NCBI RefSeq assembly: GCF_000429545.1
Contig: NZ_KE386914.1
Span: forward strand, 1-64,000
Reading direction: 5' to 3'
Length of the DNA: 64,000 nucleotides
From: Arenibacter certesii DSM 19833
GTDB taxonomy: Bacteria > Bacteroidota > Bacteroidia > Flavobacteriales > Flavobacteriaceae
Position numbers and translations under genes: made by a program. The notes beneath the pieces were generated by a model. That model was not told where the DNA came from. It did no database searches and saw nothing but the letters and a program-made list of their open reading frames with translations. This document shows positions 7,466 through 16,819 of the stretch, in pieces (within the stretch, counting starts at the first letter, position 1; the number at the start of each line of letters is the position of its first letter).

Positions 7466-9457
7466 CTATTCCTTTAATTCGTAACGTAGTAGCCTCAGGG
7501 CATTTAGCACTACCACAAGGGTAGAGCCTTCATGAATCGCTACGGCAATCCCAATATTAGCAAGTCCAAAGATTGTTGCAGGTACTAATAATGCCACAAC
7601 TCCCATACTAATCCATAAGTTTTGTTTTATGATACGTTTAGATTCACGGCTCAATCCAATAACAAATGGGAGACTCTCTATCTTGTCTGACATTAAGGCC
7701 ACATCTGCCGTCTCCAAAGCTACGTCGCTTCCCGCAGCTCCCATAGCTATACCAACGGTACTAATAGCCATTGCGGGGGCATCATTTACACCATCCCCAA
7801 CCATGGCAACCTTGTTATTATTCTGCTTTAATTCTTCAATGGCTTTCACCTTATCTTCTGGCAGCAAATTTCCTTTGGCATCGGTAAGCCCTATTTGCTT
7901 GGCAATGGAATCTCCCACCCTTTGGTGGTCTCCAGTAAGCATAATCATTTGTTTTATCCCAATTTTTTTTAATCTTTCCAGGGTTTGGGATGCCAATTTA
8001 CGAGGTACATCCATAACACTTATTAATCCAATTAATGTATCGTTATAGCCCACTAGCATTACTGTATTTCCATACTGCAACAATTCATCCATTTGCTGGT
8101 GTATTTCTAGACCTACTGGAATTTGGGCGTCCTTCATAATTTCTACATTTCCAATATAAACGCTACCTCCGTTATAATTTGCCCGAACTCCTTTACCTTG
8201 TATAGATTGTAAGTCAGAGGATTTATGCTTATTTACCGTACCATATTCAGACATTATATCTTTAGAAATAGCTCTTGCCAAGGGGTGATTACTCAGACTC
8301 TCTACATCTAGTACCATTTCTAAAAACTCTTCTTGATTAAACCCGTTCATGGGCATAATATTCGTCAACCTAGGTTTCCCCTCAGTAAGCGTTCCGGTCT
8401 TATCGAAGGCAATTATTCGGAGGCTTCCCATATCTTCCAATGCGCGACCTCCTTTTATAAGGACCCCTTTCTTGGCTGCTCTTGCAATAGCGCTTAATAC
8501 GGCACTAGGTGTAGATATTGCCAGTGCGCACGGACTAGAGGCTACAAGTACGCTTATGGCCCTATACAAGCTTTCCTTTACTGATTCATCTATCACTAAA
8601 TGTGCGAAGGACAGCGTTATTACCATAACAATAACGGCAGGAACAAACCATTTTTCAAATTTTTTAGTCTGTAACTGGGTAGGTGATTTCTTGGTTTCTA
8701 CCTCACTAACCATTTTTATTAGACGAGAAATAGTAGTGTCCTTACTTAGCTTTAATACCTTTACTTCTATTAGGTTATCTCCGTTTAGAGTACCGGTGAA
8801 AACTACATTTGATGCTTCAATCTGATCAAAATTAGGCAACTTGGTGTCTGGAGCAATCGCCGTTTTATCAACTGGAATGCTTTCTCCAGTTATAGAGGAT
8901 TGGTCTACACTACTACTCCCCTTTACAATAACTCCATCTGCAGATATTTGACTATTGGGCTTTACTACTATAATATCGTCTATTTGCAAATCCTCTACAG
9001 CGACTTCTTTAATAGTACCTCCTTTTCTCACCATAGCGGTCTTTGGGGAAAGTTCTCCTAATGCTTCAATAGATTTTTTAGCCTTATTTAACGCGTGGTG
9101 CTCTAAGGCATGCCCCAAACTAAATAGAAACAATAGTAAAGCTCCTTCTGCCCAACTATCTATATATGCAGCTCCTATAGCCGCGGCAATCATTAAAAAA
9201 TCGATTTCAAACTCCCCTTTCCTTGTTTTTACTATGGCTTCCAACAAAGTGAAATACCCTCCAAAAAAATAGGCTGCTATATAGCTGCTTAGGGCTGTCC
9301 ATTCTGGTAACTGCGTTAGTTTGGATAAAATAAGACCTAAAAAGAAGAATACGCCACTTAAGATGGCGAAATATAACTCCGTTTTCTCTCCGAAAATTCC
9401 TCCGTGATCATGATCATCAGTACTGCTGTTTTTTAATTGGGATTGTTCAGTTTCCAT
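7466..9457 (-). CDS. Heavy-metal P1B-type ATPase (Zn/Cd/Co exporter type), no HMA domain
   Basis: Signature motifs from an ATG at 9457: SPC (C310) in the metal-binding membrane helix, phosphorylation site DKTGTLT (D352), SNHPLA of the P1B nucleotide domain, MLTGDHQ and GDGVNDAPA. SPC rather than CPC or CPx points to the CadA/ZntA-like divalent group in many Bacteroidota. There is no CxxC HMA domain; instead a short DDHDHGG His/Asp stretch near residue 15-20 may bind metal. The frame opens 18 bases earlier at a TTG, but the ATG is preferred. It lies 56 bases after a Fur-family gene read the same way, suggesting metal-responsive co-regulation. Export of zinc or cadmium is inference from family. 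Confidence 0.88.
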   Translation of the reverse strand: METEQSQLKNSSTDDHDHGGIFGEKTELYFAILSGVFFFLGLILSKLTQLPEWTALSSYIAAYFFGGYFTLLEAIVKTRKGEFEIDFLMIAAAIGAAYIDSWAEGALLLFLFSLGHALEHHALNKAKKSIEALGELSPKTAMVRKGGTIKEVAVEDLQIDDIIVVKPNSQISADGVIVKGSSSVDQSSITGESIPVDKTAIAPDTKLPNFDQIEASNVVFTGTLNGDNLIEVKVLKLSKDTTISRLIKMVSEVETKKSPTQLQTKKFEKWFVPAVIVMVITLSFAHLVIDESVKESLYRAISVLVASSPCALAISTPSAVLSAIARAAKKGVLIKGGRALEDMGSLRIIAFDKTGTLTEGKPRLTNIMPMNGFNQEEFLEMVLDVESLSNHPLARAISKDIMSEYGTVNKHKSSDLQSIQGKGVRANYNGGSVYIGNVEIMKDAQIPVGLEIHQQMDELLQYGNTVMLVGYNDTLIGLISVMDVPRKLASQTLERLKKIGIKQMIMLTGDHQRVGDSIAKQIGLTDAKGNLLPEDKVKAIEELKQNNNKVAMVGDGVNDAPAMAISTVGIAMGAAGSDVALETADVALMSDKIESLPFVIGLSRESKRIIKQNLWISMGVVALLVPATIFGLANIGIAVAIHEGSTLVVVLNALRLLRYELKE

Positions 9458-9476
9458 TGGCTTTATTAGTTTCAAT

Positions 9477-9510
9477 CAAAAATACCATTAAAGAGCGTGC
9501 AATGGTATTG
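9477..9510 (-). promoter_or_regulatory. Inverted repeat plus -7 element between fur-like gene and ATPase
   Basis: AATACCATT (9481-9489) and AATGGTATT (9501-9509) are perfect 9-base arms with an 11-base loop. On the minus strand the second arm runs into TTTTTG, so it can terminate the Fur-family transcript; the same bases hold TATTTTTG (9477-9484), a TAnnTTTG -7 match for the ATPase. It may act as terminator, operator, or both. Confidence 0.5.
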
Positions 9511-9513
9511 CAA

Positions 9514-9927
9514 TTATAGATTACAATTATCGCATATACCCTTTACAAGCATATTAATGTCTTCTGGCACAAAACCATCGGGAAGGCTAATTGTTGGAAT
9601 CCGATGCTCGGTTAAACAAGTAGTTTGGTTGCATTGGGTACAATGAAAGTGCAGATGGAGGTCCCCATGTTTCCCTTCAACCGCGTCGTGTTTACAAAGA
9701 GCATATTTGGGAATCCCCGTTCCATCATCTATCTGGTGGACTAGACATTTGTCTTCAAAGGTTTTAAGGGTACGGTATAAGGTGGTTCTGTCCGATCTTT
9801 CAAAATTATCCTCCACAGCTGTTAAACTCACAGCAGAACTCTGGTCCTGCATAAATTGGTGGACTAAAATACGCATGGCCGTAGGACGGATACCCGAATC
9901 CCTTAACTGTTTTTCAGAATTTTTCAT
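9514..9927 (-). CDS. Fur-family metalloregulator
   Basis: 137 residues. The N-terminal winged helix contains SDRTTLYRTLKTFED, the classical Fur-family recognition helix. The C-terminal dimerisation part has CTQCNQTTC and a terminal CDNC, the two CxxC pairs of the structural zinc site, plus a HLHFHC cluster that supplies sensing-site histidines. The gene is followed by a metal-exporting ATPase, so it may be a Zur-like or general divalent-metal regulator for this pair. Which metal is sensed (Fe, Zn, Mn, or peroxide as in PerR) cannot be decided by eye. Confidence 0.88.
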   Translation of the reverse strand: MKNSEKQLRDSGIRPTAMRILVHQFMQDQSSAVSLTAVEDNFERSDRTTLYRTLKTFEDKCLVHQIDDGTGIPKYALCKHDAVEGKHGDLHLHFHCTQCNQTTCLTEHRIPTISLPDGFVPEDINMLVKGICDNCNL

Positions 9928-10061
9928 ATTATAACGTTCAAATACTTCAGGGATGGTCGGACCTTTGCTGATATAATAACCAACCTCCTAAATTTTTTAA
10001 AGTAAAGGTTATATGGTATAGAGCTTAATAAATTATAAATATATTACCAACTATCCATAAA

Positions 10062-10097
10062 TTGGGAATTATATTCCTCATTTCCTTTATATCTTTG
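10062..10097 (+). promoter_or_regulatory. Candidate promoter of the pseudouridine synthase gene
   Basis: TTG at 10062-10064 and TATCTTTG (10090-10097), a perfect TAnnTTTG, with 25 bases between them, slightly longer than usual. The coding start is 50 bases downstream. Confidence 0.5.
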
Positions 10098-10147
10098 CTG
10101 CTAATTTAAAAAGATATTCCCTTCTTAAATCACTTTTACATATTTCC

Positions 10148-10735
10148 GTGTCTCTAGACTCCCATTCTCATTATAAAATTTACAAACCTTTTGGCATTCT
10201 AAGTCAGTTCATTTCTAATGATGACAAGGAAGCTCGAAAAAAAAGATTTCTGGGAGAACTTCACTCCTTCCCTCAAGATATTATGCCAGTAGGAAGATTG
10301 GATGAAAAATCGGAAGGACTCTTATTGCTTACTACTGATGGTAAACTAAGCGATACCATAAATAGGATGGGTATAGAGAAAGAGTATCATGTTCAATTAG
10401 ATGGGGAAATTACCACAGAGGCCATGGCTTTATTGCAAGAAGGGGTTGAAATAGGATTTCATGGTAAAAGGTATTATACTAAGCCATCAAAACTCCACTA
10501 TTTGGAAGAAGCTCCTACCTATTTTGAGCCAGACCCTAAACTTAGAATAGGAAGGCACAGACCCACATCTTGGATAAGTATCACTATTACCGAGGGTAAG
10601 TTTAGACAGGTGCGTAAGATGACAGCGGCGGTCGGATTCCCTACCGTGCGATTAATAAGGGTAAGGATAGGTACTATAGGTTTGGAAAACTTGACCCCAG
10701 GTGAAGTGGTGCAAGTAAAGGAGATATCATTATAA
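10148..10735 (+). CDS. rluE: 23S rRNA-type pseudouridine synthase, RluE/RsuA family
   Basis: 195 residues, short as in RluE. The catalytic aspartate is D52 in GRLDEKSEGLLLLT, the family motif, and GKFRQVRKM is the second RsuA/RluB/E/F signature. There is no S4 domain, as in RluE. It should convert one uridine in 23S rRNA (U2457 in E. coli for RluE) to pseudouridine. The start is a GTG; no ATG occurs before the conserved KPFG motif, so GTG is favoured. Standalone gene. The exact target position is inferred from the short form only. Confidence 0.82.
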   Translation: MSLDSHSHYKIYKPFGILSQFISNDDKEARKKRFLGELHSFPQDIMPVGRLDEKSEGLLLLTTDGKLSDTINRMGIEKEYHVQLDGEITTEAMALLQEGVEIGFHGKRYYTKPSKLHYLEEAPTYFEPDPKLRIGRHRPTSWISITITEGKFRQVRKMTAAVGFPTVRLIRVRIGTIGLENLTPGEVVQVKEISL

Positions 10736-10937
10736 AAGGGGTACTAAACCCTATCCCTTTAGTCGACTTTCTATTAATAATTCATCATAGCTGCAATTTT
10801 ATCTTTAGATCACAGGATCAATGGACGAAGGAAAGCCGCTACTAGGAGCACTATAAACTTTAAGATGACTTTTAAACATATTGTTATGGCATTGATGATT
10901 AGTATAATCCCTAAAACCAATATTTAGGACGTTATCT

Positions 10938-11645
10938 TTAATGGTTCCTTTTATCTCTGGTAAAAGGTACAAACCGCACTGGAGCTAGAATTTCTTTTTT
11001 AAGTTTTCCGTCCTGTTTGGTTAATTTTATAAGATAGGTACCCCCATCCTTATCATCGACAGGGATAACCATTCTTCCACCATCCTTTAATTGGGAGATA
11101 AGGGGTTCGGGAACTTCTTCCGCCCCGGCAGTAACCATTATGGCATCAAATGGAGCCTGTTCTGGCCATCCGTGATATCCATCCCCCCATTTCACCGAAA
11201 CGTTGTTATATTCCAAAGTGTCCAATCGGTTTTTTGCCGAATTTGCCAAGTCCTTAACTATTTCAATAGTATAGACGGAGGCTACGATTTCTGCCATTAC
11301 CGCAGCTTGGTATCCAGATCCAGTACCTATTTCTAACACATTATCAGTTGAATTTAAATCTAGACTTTCTGTCATAAATGCCACGATATAGGGTTGGGAA
11401 ATAGTTTGATCATTACCTATTGGAAGCGCATGATCATTATACGCTTGTTTAATTAGGCTATGCGGGACAAATTTATGCCTAGGCACCTTTTTCATGGCTT
11501 CTAAAGTAGCAGGGTCGTTAATGCCCCTTGCAATAAGTTGATTATTAACCATGTTCTTTCGTTCTGTCGCCCAGTTTACTTGTGCCATCGTAATAGAATT
11601 GATGAAAAAAATAAAACCCAATGCAAATAAATAAAGGATACGCAT
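10938..11645 (-). CDS. pcm: Protein-L-isoaspartate O-methyltransferase with signal peptide
   Basis: 235 residues. The PIMT pattern is clear: ITISQPYIVA-like substrate motif (here QTISQPYIVAFM), SAM motif I VLEIGTGSGYQAAVMAE, and GGRMVIPV. It repairs L-isoaspartyl residues using S-adenosylmethionine. The first 21 residues form a hydrophobic stretch ending in SITMAQ, which reads as a Sec signal peptide, odd because SAM is a cytosolic cofactor. No internal Met would remove it while keeping the conserved core start near residue 30 except M32 in KNMVNNQ. Either it is exported or the N-terminus is a membrane anchor. Confidence 0.88.
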   Translation of the reverse strand: MRILYLFALGFIFFINSITMAQVNWATERKNMVNNQLIARGINDPATLEAMKKVPRHKFVPHSLIKQAYNDHALPIGNDQTISQPYIVAFMTESLDLNSTDNVLEIGTGSGYQAAVMAEIVASVYTIEIVKDLANSAKNRLDTLEYNNVSVKWGDGYHGWPEQAPFDAIMVTAGAEEVPEPLISQLKDGGRMVIPVDDKDGGTYLIKLTKQDGKLKKEILAPVRFVPFTRDKRNH

Positions 11646-11855
11646 TTAATTCAAATTTAGAAAAGAAGCTTCTAGTTACCCTTTTAAGATACAACATTGT
11701 TATCAATTTAAAAAGAGCTAAATCCTTAATGCCAATGGTACTATGATATGTAAATAAAATATTATATCCCGATTTCGTGGTGTACAATATGATAGTTCGT
11801 CTCTTCCACGATCAAAATATTTTATTCCCCTGAAGCAGGTAAAAACTCCTAAACT

Positions 11856-11893
11856 GAAAAAGGACCGATTAACTTATTAATCGATCCTTTTTA
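11856..11893 (-). terminator. Terminator of the DUF1080 gene
   Basis: AAAGGAcCGATTAA pairs with TTAATCGaTCCTTT around a short loop, with one internal mismatch; T-rich sequence follows on the minus strand. It is 22 bases past the DUF1080 stop. Confidence 0.75.
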
Positions 11894-11914
11894 AACTTTA
11901 AATCCCATTTTCAC

Positions 11915-12613
11915 CTATTGAGGTTCACTATCACTTAATTCCTTTATGGGGGTTAGCATCACTTTTCTAAATTCCACCTCTGCTCCTTCGGCTTGTATTG
12001 CAATTTGCCCACTTTTGGCTGTGGCATTATAACCATGGTTTACCAAATCGCCATTTAGCCAAACCTTTATTTCATTGTCTAAACATTCTATGGTCATATA
12101 ATTCCATTCTCCTAAAGGATTTTCAGATCCATCTGTTAGGTTTTTTATCCTACGTAATTTCCCCTCGGTAATACCCCAATCTGCTTTAGGTCCCCTTTTC
12201 TCCTCCATGTTATCCACAGTAATGTCTTCCACAATACACCAAAAGTCACCCGCATTTTCATGCATCATTTGCACTTCTATGGATTTCGGAAACATATCAT
12301 AAAGCGATCTTGGAGTTGAAGCAAAGACTAATACCCCGCAATTTCCAGGTTTTCCAGGAAATCGGTATTCCACTTTTAACCTAAAGTTGGAATAGTTGGC
12401 GTCAGTAATCAAATGCCCCTGAGGTTCACCCAAACTTACCAATTGGTTATTGCGAACAATAAAAGGGTTTATGGCATTTGGATTACTGTCCATTTGTGGT
12501 ACATCTACATGCCATCCTGTAAGATCCTTTCCATTAAAAAGCGGGATAGATTTTTGGGCGTTGCACAGCGCCACAGCTATAAAAAAGAAAAAAGTAAGCA
12601 AGGAACTTCTCAT
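11915..12613 (-). CDS. Secreted DUF1080 (3-keto-disaccharide hydrolase-like) protein
   Basis: 232 residues with a Sec signal peptide ending near CNAQ. SIPLFNGKDLTGWHV is the hallmark start of DUF1080, followed by NFRLKVEYRFP, CGVLVF and a late EVEFRKV strand, the jelly-roll LamG-like fold of the family. DUF1080 proteins include 3-keto-glycoside hydrolases in Bacteroidota. Here it is isolated from any oxidoreductase of that pathway, so the substrate is unknown. Monocistronic with a good terminator. Confidence 0.85.
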   Translation of the reverse strand: MRSSLLTFFFFIAVALCNAQKSIPLFNGKDLTGWHVDVPQMDSNPNAINPFIVRNNQLVSLGEPQGHLITDANYSNFRLKVEYRFPGKPGNCGVLVFASTPRSLYDMFPKSIEVQMMHENAGDFWCIVEDITVDNMEEKRGPKADWGITEGKLRRIKNLTDGSENPLGEWNYMTIECLDNEIKVWLNGDLVNHGYNATAKSGQIAIQAEGAEVEFRKVMLTPIKELSDSEPQ

Positions 12614-12733
12614 ATGTATGGTCTAAATAAGTTTATATCACCTTAAACTGATCTATAAATATAACATTTGATTTCAACGCACCAAAGAGATGGAAACTTA
12701 CCTGGCTATTATCTTTTCCTATTATAATACTAT

Positions 12734-13354
12734 TTATTCCCGAATTTTAAGTTTGGAAAATACATAGCACATTTCTGTAGCAATTTGAGTGCTCCGTTCC
12801 ATATATTTTACCTCCTTTATTGGGGTGTCATCAAATAGTTTAGGATCTTCATAGGGTAAAGGTATACGTTTTTCTGCTCCAGAAATCACTGGACACGCTT
12901 CGTTGGCCTCAGTGCAGGTCATTACTGCTAGGAATTGTGATTTGGGATTAAATTCATGGTCAAAAGTTTTTGAAAATCCGATTACCGCCGGCTGATTAGG
13001 AGCGAATTTTATAGCGTATATCGGATTAGTCCCACTCGCCAGCAATTTGATATCAAAACCGATATTTTCTAGGGTCTTAATCACCATAGGAAAAATGGCG
13101 GTAGCTTCAGTCCCCCCAGAATAACTATTAAAATTATTTAAATTGTACTGATACGCCATAACCTGGCCCCATACCTGTGCTAAATGACTTCTTCTAGAAT
13201 TATGGGTGCAAATAAAATTTAGGCGTATTGCGTCTTTATTATTAATACAGGATTGTAAATGATCAATCAAAGGTTGGAGCGACAATTTCCTTTCTTCTGC
13301 TATGGAATTTAGATCTAAGTTTTCTACAAATACCCTAATAGTATTGAATAACAT
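12734..13354 (-). CDS. Arsenate-reductase-like low-MW phosphatase family protein
   Basis: 206 residues. The phosphate-binding loop is CTHNSRRS with C49 as nucleophile (CX5R), followed by HLAQVWG. VMTCTEANEACPVISGAEKR and PYEDPK match the thioredoxin-linked ArsC group, with cysteines that could form the disulfide relay. Expected role: arsenate reduction or protein-phosphotyrosine hydrolysis in the cytosol. It is translated just after the DUF6428 gene (17-base gap), a pairing seen in Bacteroidota ars loci, but no ArsR regulator or arsenite exporter is adjacent. Function as a true arsenate reductase is therefore only probable. Confidence 0.8.
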   Translation of the reverse strand: MLFNTIRVFVENLDLNSIAEERKLSLQPLIDHLQSCINNKDAIRLNFICTHNSRRSHLAQVWGQVMAYQYNLNNFNSYSGGTEATAIFPMVIKTLENIGFDIKLLASGTNPIYAIKFAPNQPAVIGFSKTFDHEFNPKSQFLAVMTCTEANEACPVISGAEKRIPLPYEDPKLFDDTPIKEVKYMERSTQIATEMCYVFSKLKIRE

Positions 13355-13371
13355 ATTACTCTTTCATTTTA

Positions 13372-13845
13372 TTAACAACACCCAGATCCTGGTGCGCAAG
13401 AGGTTTGCTGATTGGTGACCAACTCTTTTAGTTTCATCTTAGGCTTTACCTCTGGGATACCACAGTTATCCTTCGCTAAACAGTCCGTATGCTTATTGGT
13501 CAGCAAGAAATAGGTTCCATTAAATTCCAGTCCATATTTGCCTATGGTTTCTCCCTGATATTCCACCTCTATTTCTTGGTTTTTTAAGTCCAAGGTCTTT
13601 TCAGAAAGTTCAATAATATGAATCAATTTTTCTGGGTGAATTCGGTGATCGTAATCATTGGCTTCCCAGAGTTGAAAATTGATAACCTCTTCCTTTCTCA
13701 CTTTCCCACCACAATCTATAAAATGTTTATGAACCTTTCCCACTTCGGTAACATGAAAGTGACTGGGTACAAATTGTCCATTGGGCAATTGGAATGCAAT
13801 AGTTTCTAAAGTCTGTAAATGTGCTTTAATTTCTTCTAGTTTCAT
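13372..13845 (-). CDS. DUF6428-family protein, Cys-rich tail
   Basis: 157 residues. The opening (LPNGQFVPSHFHVTEVGKV) and the mid-part HTDCLAKDNCGIP match the DUF6428 family that accompanies arsenate-reductase-like genes in Bacteroidota. It ends SCAPGSGCC, a thiol-rich tail that may bind metalloid or metal. No enzymatic motif is visible. It is the first gene of a two-gene unit with the ArsC-like protein. I do not know a proven function. Confidence 0.75.
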   Translation of the reverse strand: MKLEEIKAHLQTLETIAFQLPNGQFVPSHFHVTEVGKVHKHFIDCGGKVRKEEVINFQLWEANDYDHRIHPEKLIHIIELSEKTLDLKNQEIEVEYQGETIGKYGLEFNGTYFLLTNKHTDCLAKDNCGIPEVKPKMKLKELVTNQQTSCAPGSGCC

Positions 13846-14371
13846 GATAATGAATTATTTGATTTTTAAAATACTATTTAAACCACAGCTGCCTATTTAC
13901 AGTTTAAACAAGGTTTGCTGTTAAGTTTTTTGGACATCCATTTATGATCCTTCCATATATTTATATCGTACTCCATATGGAATTCTGCAATAATACCCTC
14001 TATATAATGTAGCTACTCTGATTTTATGCCTAAATTACTAGTTCAATAATACTATATTGTTCTTAGGCCCAAGGAGCCTTACTAATATGGCAACTTTCAT
14101 AAAGCCCACTACAACTCTATTGCAATATTACGATTAATTGAAATTCCCGAAGTTATTTATTCTGTTAAATTTTCAGCAAGCACGTCTAATTTCTTTTTTC
14201 ATTTGCAGTAAAACACCTGTAGATACCACTGCCTTATAGAAAAATAAAAACCTAAAAATAGGTGATAATAATTATGATCACTCTGCCTCTGGTTTATTAG
14301 TTGCAACGTGAAATACTAGCGGTTTGGGTAAAATTGAGTACTTTGCACGACTTTAAAAAACGCAATTAAAA
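13846..14371. other. Intergenic stretch without a convincing gene
   Basis: This divergent region would be the place for an ArsR gene, but no winged-helix frame is present on either strand. A short minus-strand frame ending KPCLNCK near 13908 is too small to call. TACTTTG just before the topoisomerase start is one base short of a -7 consensus. Confidence 0.5.
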
Positions 14372-16666
14372 GTGAAGGTCTGTATTGCAGAAAAACCAAG
14401 TGTTGCTAGAGAAATTGCCCAAGTTTTAGGTGCAAACACCAAACATGATGGGTATTTTGAAGGGAATGGCTATGCGGTTACCTATACATTTGGGCATTTA
14501 TGTACTTTATTTGAACCCAATGATTACAAGCCACATTGGAAAAGTTGGGATCTTAACAATTTACCAATGCTACCAGAGAAGTTTAAAACAAAGGTAGTAG
14601 ACAACGAAGGGATACAAAAACAGTTTAATATTGTTAAGGGATTATTTGATAAAGCCGAACTGGTAATCAATTGCGGGGATGCGGGACAAGAGGGAGAACT
14701 AATTCAACGCTGGGTTATGAACCAGGCCAATTATACGGGTGAGGTAAAACGGCTATGGATATCTTCCCTAACTACCGAAGCCATAAAAGAAGGTTTCACA
14801 AAATTAAGGCCATCAGAGGATTACGACCATCTTTACTATGCAGGATTTTCACGTGCCATTGGCGATTGGTTGTTGGGAATGAATGCTACACGATTATATA
14901 CCGTAAAACATGGAGGGTACAAGCAAATGCTTTCCGTAGGAAGAGTGCAAACCCCTACCCTAGCCATGGTAGTAAACCGATTTAAGGAGATAGAGGATTT
15001 TAAGCCTCAGCCCTACTGGGAACTTCAAACCTTATATAGAGAAACGGTGTTCAGCTATGAAGAAGGTCGTTTTCTAAAAATGGAAGAGGGAGAGGCGGTA
15101 GCCGCAATGGTAAAAGAACATGAATTTGAGATAGTTTCCATCAACAAAAAAAAGGGAAAGGAATATGCTCCCAAATTGTTCGATCTAACAGGATTACAGG
15201 TGTACTGCAATACCAAATTTGGGTTTTCAGCCGATGAGACCCTAAAAATAGTTCAAAAATTATATGAACAAAAGGCGGTTACCTACCCAAGGGTAGACAC
15301 CACATTCCTTCCGAACGATGTGTATCCCAAAGTTGGGGAAATACTGGGAAACTTAACCCAATATGCTGAGTTATGTGCTCCTCTACTGAACAAAAAAATA
15401 AAAAAATCTTCCAAGGTTTTTAATGATAAGAAAGTTACAGATCACCATGCCATTATACCTACAGGGGTGGAAATCAACATGAATCCTGCTCAAAAACAGG
15501 TTTATGATAGTATTGTAAGGCGATTTATTGCGGTTTTCTATGAGGATTGCGAGGTTTCTAATACAACGGTTATTGGAAAGGTGACTACAATCAATTTTAA
15601 AACGACAGGGAGAGAAATCCTAAAAAAAGGATGGCGGATTGTTTTTGAGACGCCAGATTCTAAAGGAAAAAAAGAATCAGGCGTATTACCGAGCTTTGTA
15701 AAGGGTGAAAAAGGGCCTCATGAGCCCTCATTTATGGAGAAACAGACCAAACCCCCCAAGCAATTTACAGAAGCTACTCTATTACGGGCAATGGAAACGG
15801 CCGGTAAACAGGTAGACGATGATGAAATGCGGGAGCTAATGAAAGAGAACGGTATTGGTAGACCTTCTACGCGGGCAAATATTATAGAAACTCTATTTAG
15901 GCGTAAATACATAAAACGAAACAAAAAACAAGTGTTACCCACGCCCACCGGTATCCAATTAATTGATACTATACAGAACGAACTGCTAAAATCGGCCGAA
16001 CTGACTGGTATGTGGGAGAAGCAACTTAAGGATATAGAAAAAGGCGAATTTAGTGCAGGAACCTTCATAAATAATATGAAGCGAATGGTAGACCAATTAG
16101 TGTACGAGGTTAGAAGCGAAACAAAACGCGCTAACATCTCCCATTCTACAACCGTCCAAAAATCCGAAAATAAAAAGACCACCAAAAAGAAAAAAGGAAT
16201 TGAGGATGTCAGTTGTCCCAAATGCAAGGAGGGAAAACTCCTAAAGGGAAGTTCGGCTTACGGCTGCAGTGGTTATAAAAATGGTTGTGATTTTTTATTG
16301 CCTTTTGATTTTCATGGGAAAACCATCTCTGAGAACCAGTTTCTGAGGTTATTGACAAAAGGATGTACCGTAAACCTAAAGGGCTTTAAACCCAATGATG
16401 GGGAAGAGGTTGAAGGATTGGTTAGATTTGACGAACAATTTAAATTAGTGTTGGAACCCAAGGTTGTGGCAGCCCCGGTAAACCAAACTCCAATATGCCC
16501 AAAATGTAAAAAGGGAGATATCGTTAAGGGAAAATCGGCCTATGGTTGCAGCGATTTCCGAAATGGATGTGATTTTAGATGCTCTTTTGATGAAATTAAA
16601 GTCAAAGCCAATGGTAAACCATTAACAAAAGCATTGGTCCTCGAAATTCTAAAAGGAGCAAAGTAA
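14372..16666 (+). CDS. topB: DNA topoisomerase III (type IA)
   Basis: 764 residues. Toprim begins AEKPSVAREIAQ (7-18) and has the acidic DAGQEGEL motif in the DAGxEGE form common outside the proteobacteria. The catalytic tyrosine is Y305 in TYPRVDTTFL. RVQTPTLAMV and GIGRPSTRANI are further type IA motifs. The C-terminus carries two copies of a four-cysteine module (CPKCKxG...GCSxxxNGCDF, about residues 612-640 and 707-735) that should bind zinc and DNA. It decatenates DNA and resolves recombination intermediates. The start is GTG, giving MKVCIAEKPSVA, the normal family N-terminus. Confidence 0.95.
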   Translation: MKVCIAEKPSVAREIAQVLGANTKHDGYFEGNGYAVTYTFGHLCTLFEPNDYKPHWKSWDLNNLPMLPEKFKTKVVDNEGIQKQFNIVKGLFDKAELVINCGDAGQEGELIQRWVMNQANYTGEVKRLWISSLTTEAIKEGFTKLRPSEDYDHLYYAGFSRAIGDWLLGMNATRLYTVKHGGYKQMLSVGRVQTPTLAMVVNRFKEIEDFKPQPYWELQTLYRETVFSYEEGRFLKMEEGEAVAAMVKEHEFEIVSINKKKGKEYAPKLFDLTGLQVYCNTKFGFSADETLKIVQKLYEQKAVTYPRVDTTFLPNDVYPKVGEILGNLTQYAELCAPLLNKKIKKSSKVFNDKKVTDHHAIIPTGVEINMNPAQKQVYDSIVRRFIAVFYEDCEVSNTTVIGKVTTINFKTTGREILKKGWRIVFETPDSKGKKESGVLPSFVKGEKGPHEPSFMEKQTKPPKQFTEATLLRAMETAGKQVDDDEMRELMKENGIGRPSTRANIIETLFRRKYIKRNKKQVLPTPTGIQLIDTIQNELLKSAELTGMWEKQLKDIEKGEFSAGTFINNMKRMVDQLVYEVRSETKRANISHSTTVQKSENKKTTKKKKGIEDVSCPKCKEGKLLKGSSAYGCSGYKNGCDFLLPFDFHGKTISENQFLRLLTKGCTVNLKGFKPNDGEEVEGLVRFDEQFKLVLEPKVVAAPVNQTPICPKCKKGDIVKGKSAYGCSDFRNGCDFRCSFDEIKVKANGKPLTKALVLEILKGAK

Positions 16667-16761
16667 CCTGTTGTCCCCGCAATTAATAGTATCCTATAAT
16701 GTATTATAACTACCAACTTGCACATTGGTGGTTTTCCATCATCATAAAATTATAATACATA

Positions 16762-16803
16762 AAAAAGAAAGAGGCTGTCTAAAAAGGCAGCCTCTTTCTT
16801 TGA
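16762..16803. terminator. Bidirectional terminator between topB and FKBP gene
   Basis: AAAGAAAGAGGCTG pairs with CAGCCTCTTTCTTT across a 10-base loop (16764-16801), flanked by A-run and T-run, so it can serve both convergent genes. Confidence 0.88.
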
Positions 16804-16819
16804 TTAGACTAAACTTAGT

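Noticed and set aside
11545-11787. 80-codon ORF overlapping the start of pcm
   Set aside because: Overlaps the well-supported pcm coding start in another frame and has no family features.
13900-13990. Small minus-strand frame ending KPCLNCK
   Set aside because: Only about 27 codons from its ATG, no recognised family and no clear ribosome-binding context; too weak to call a gene.
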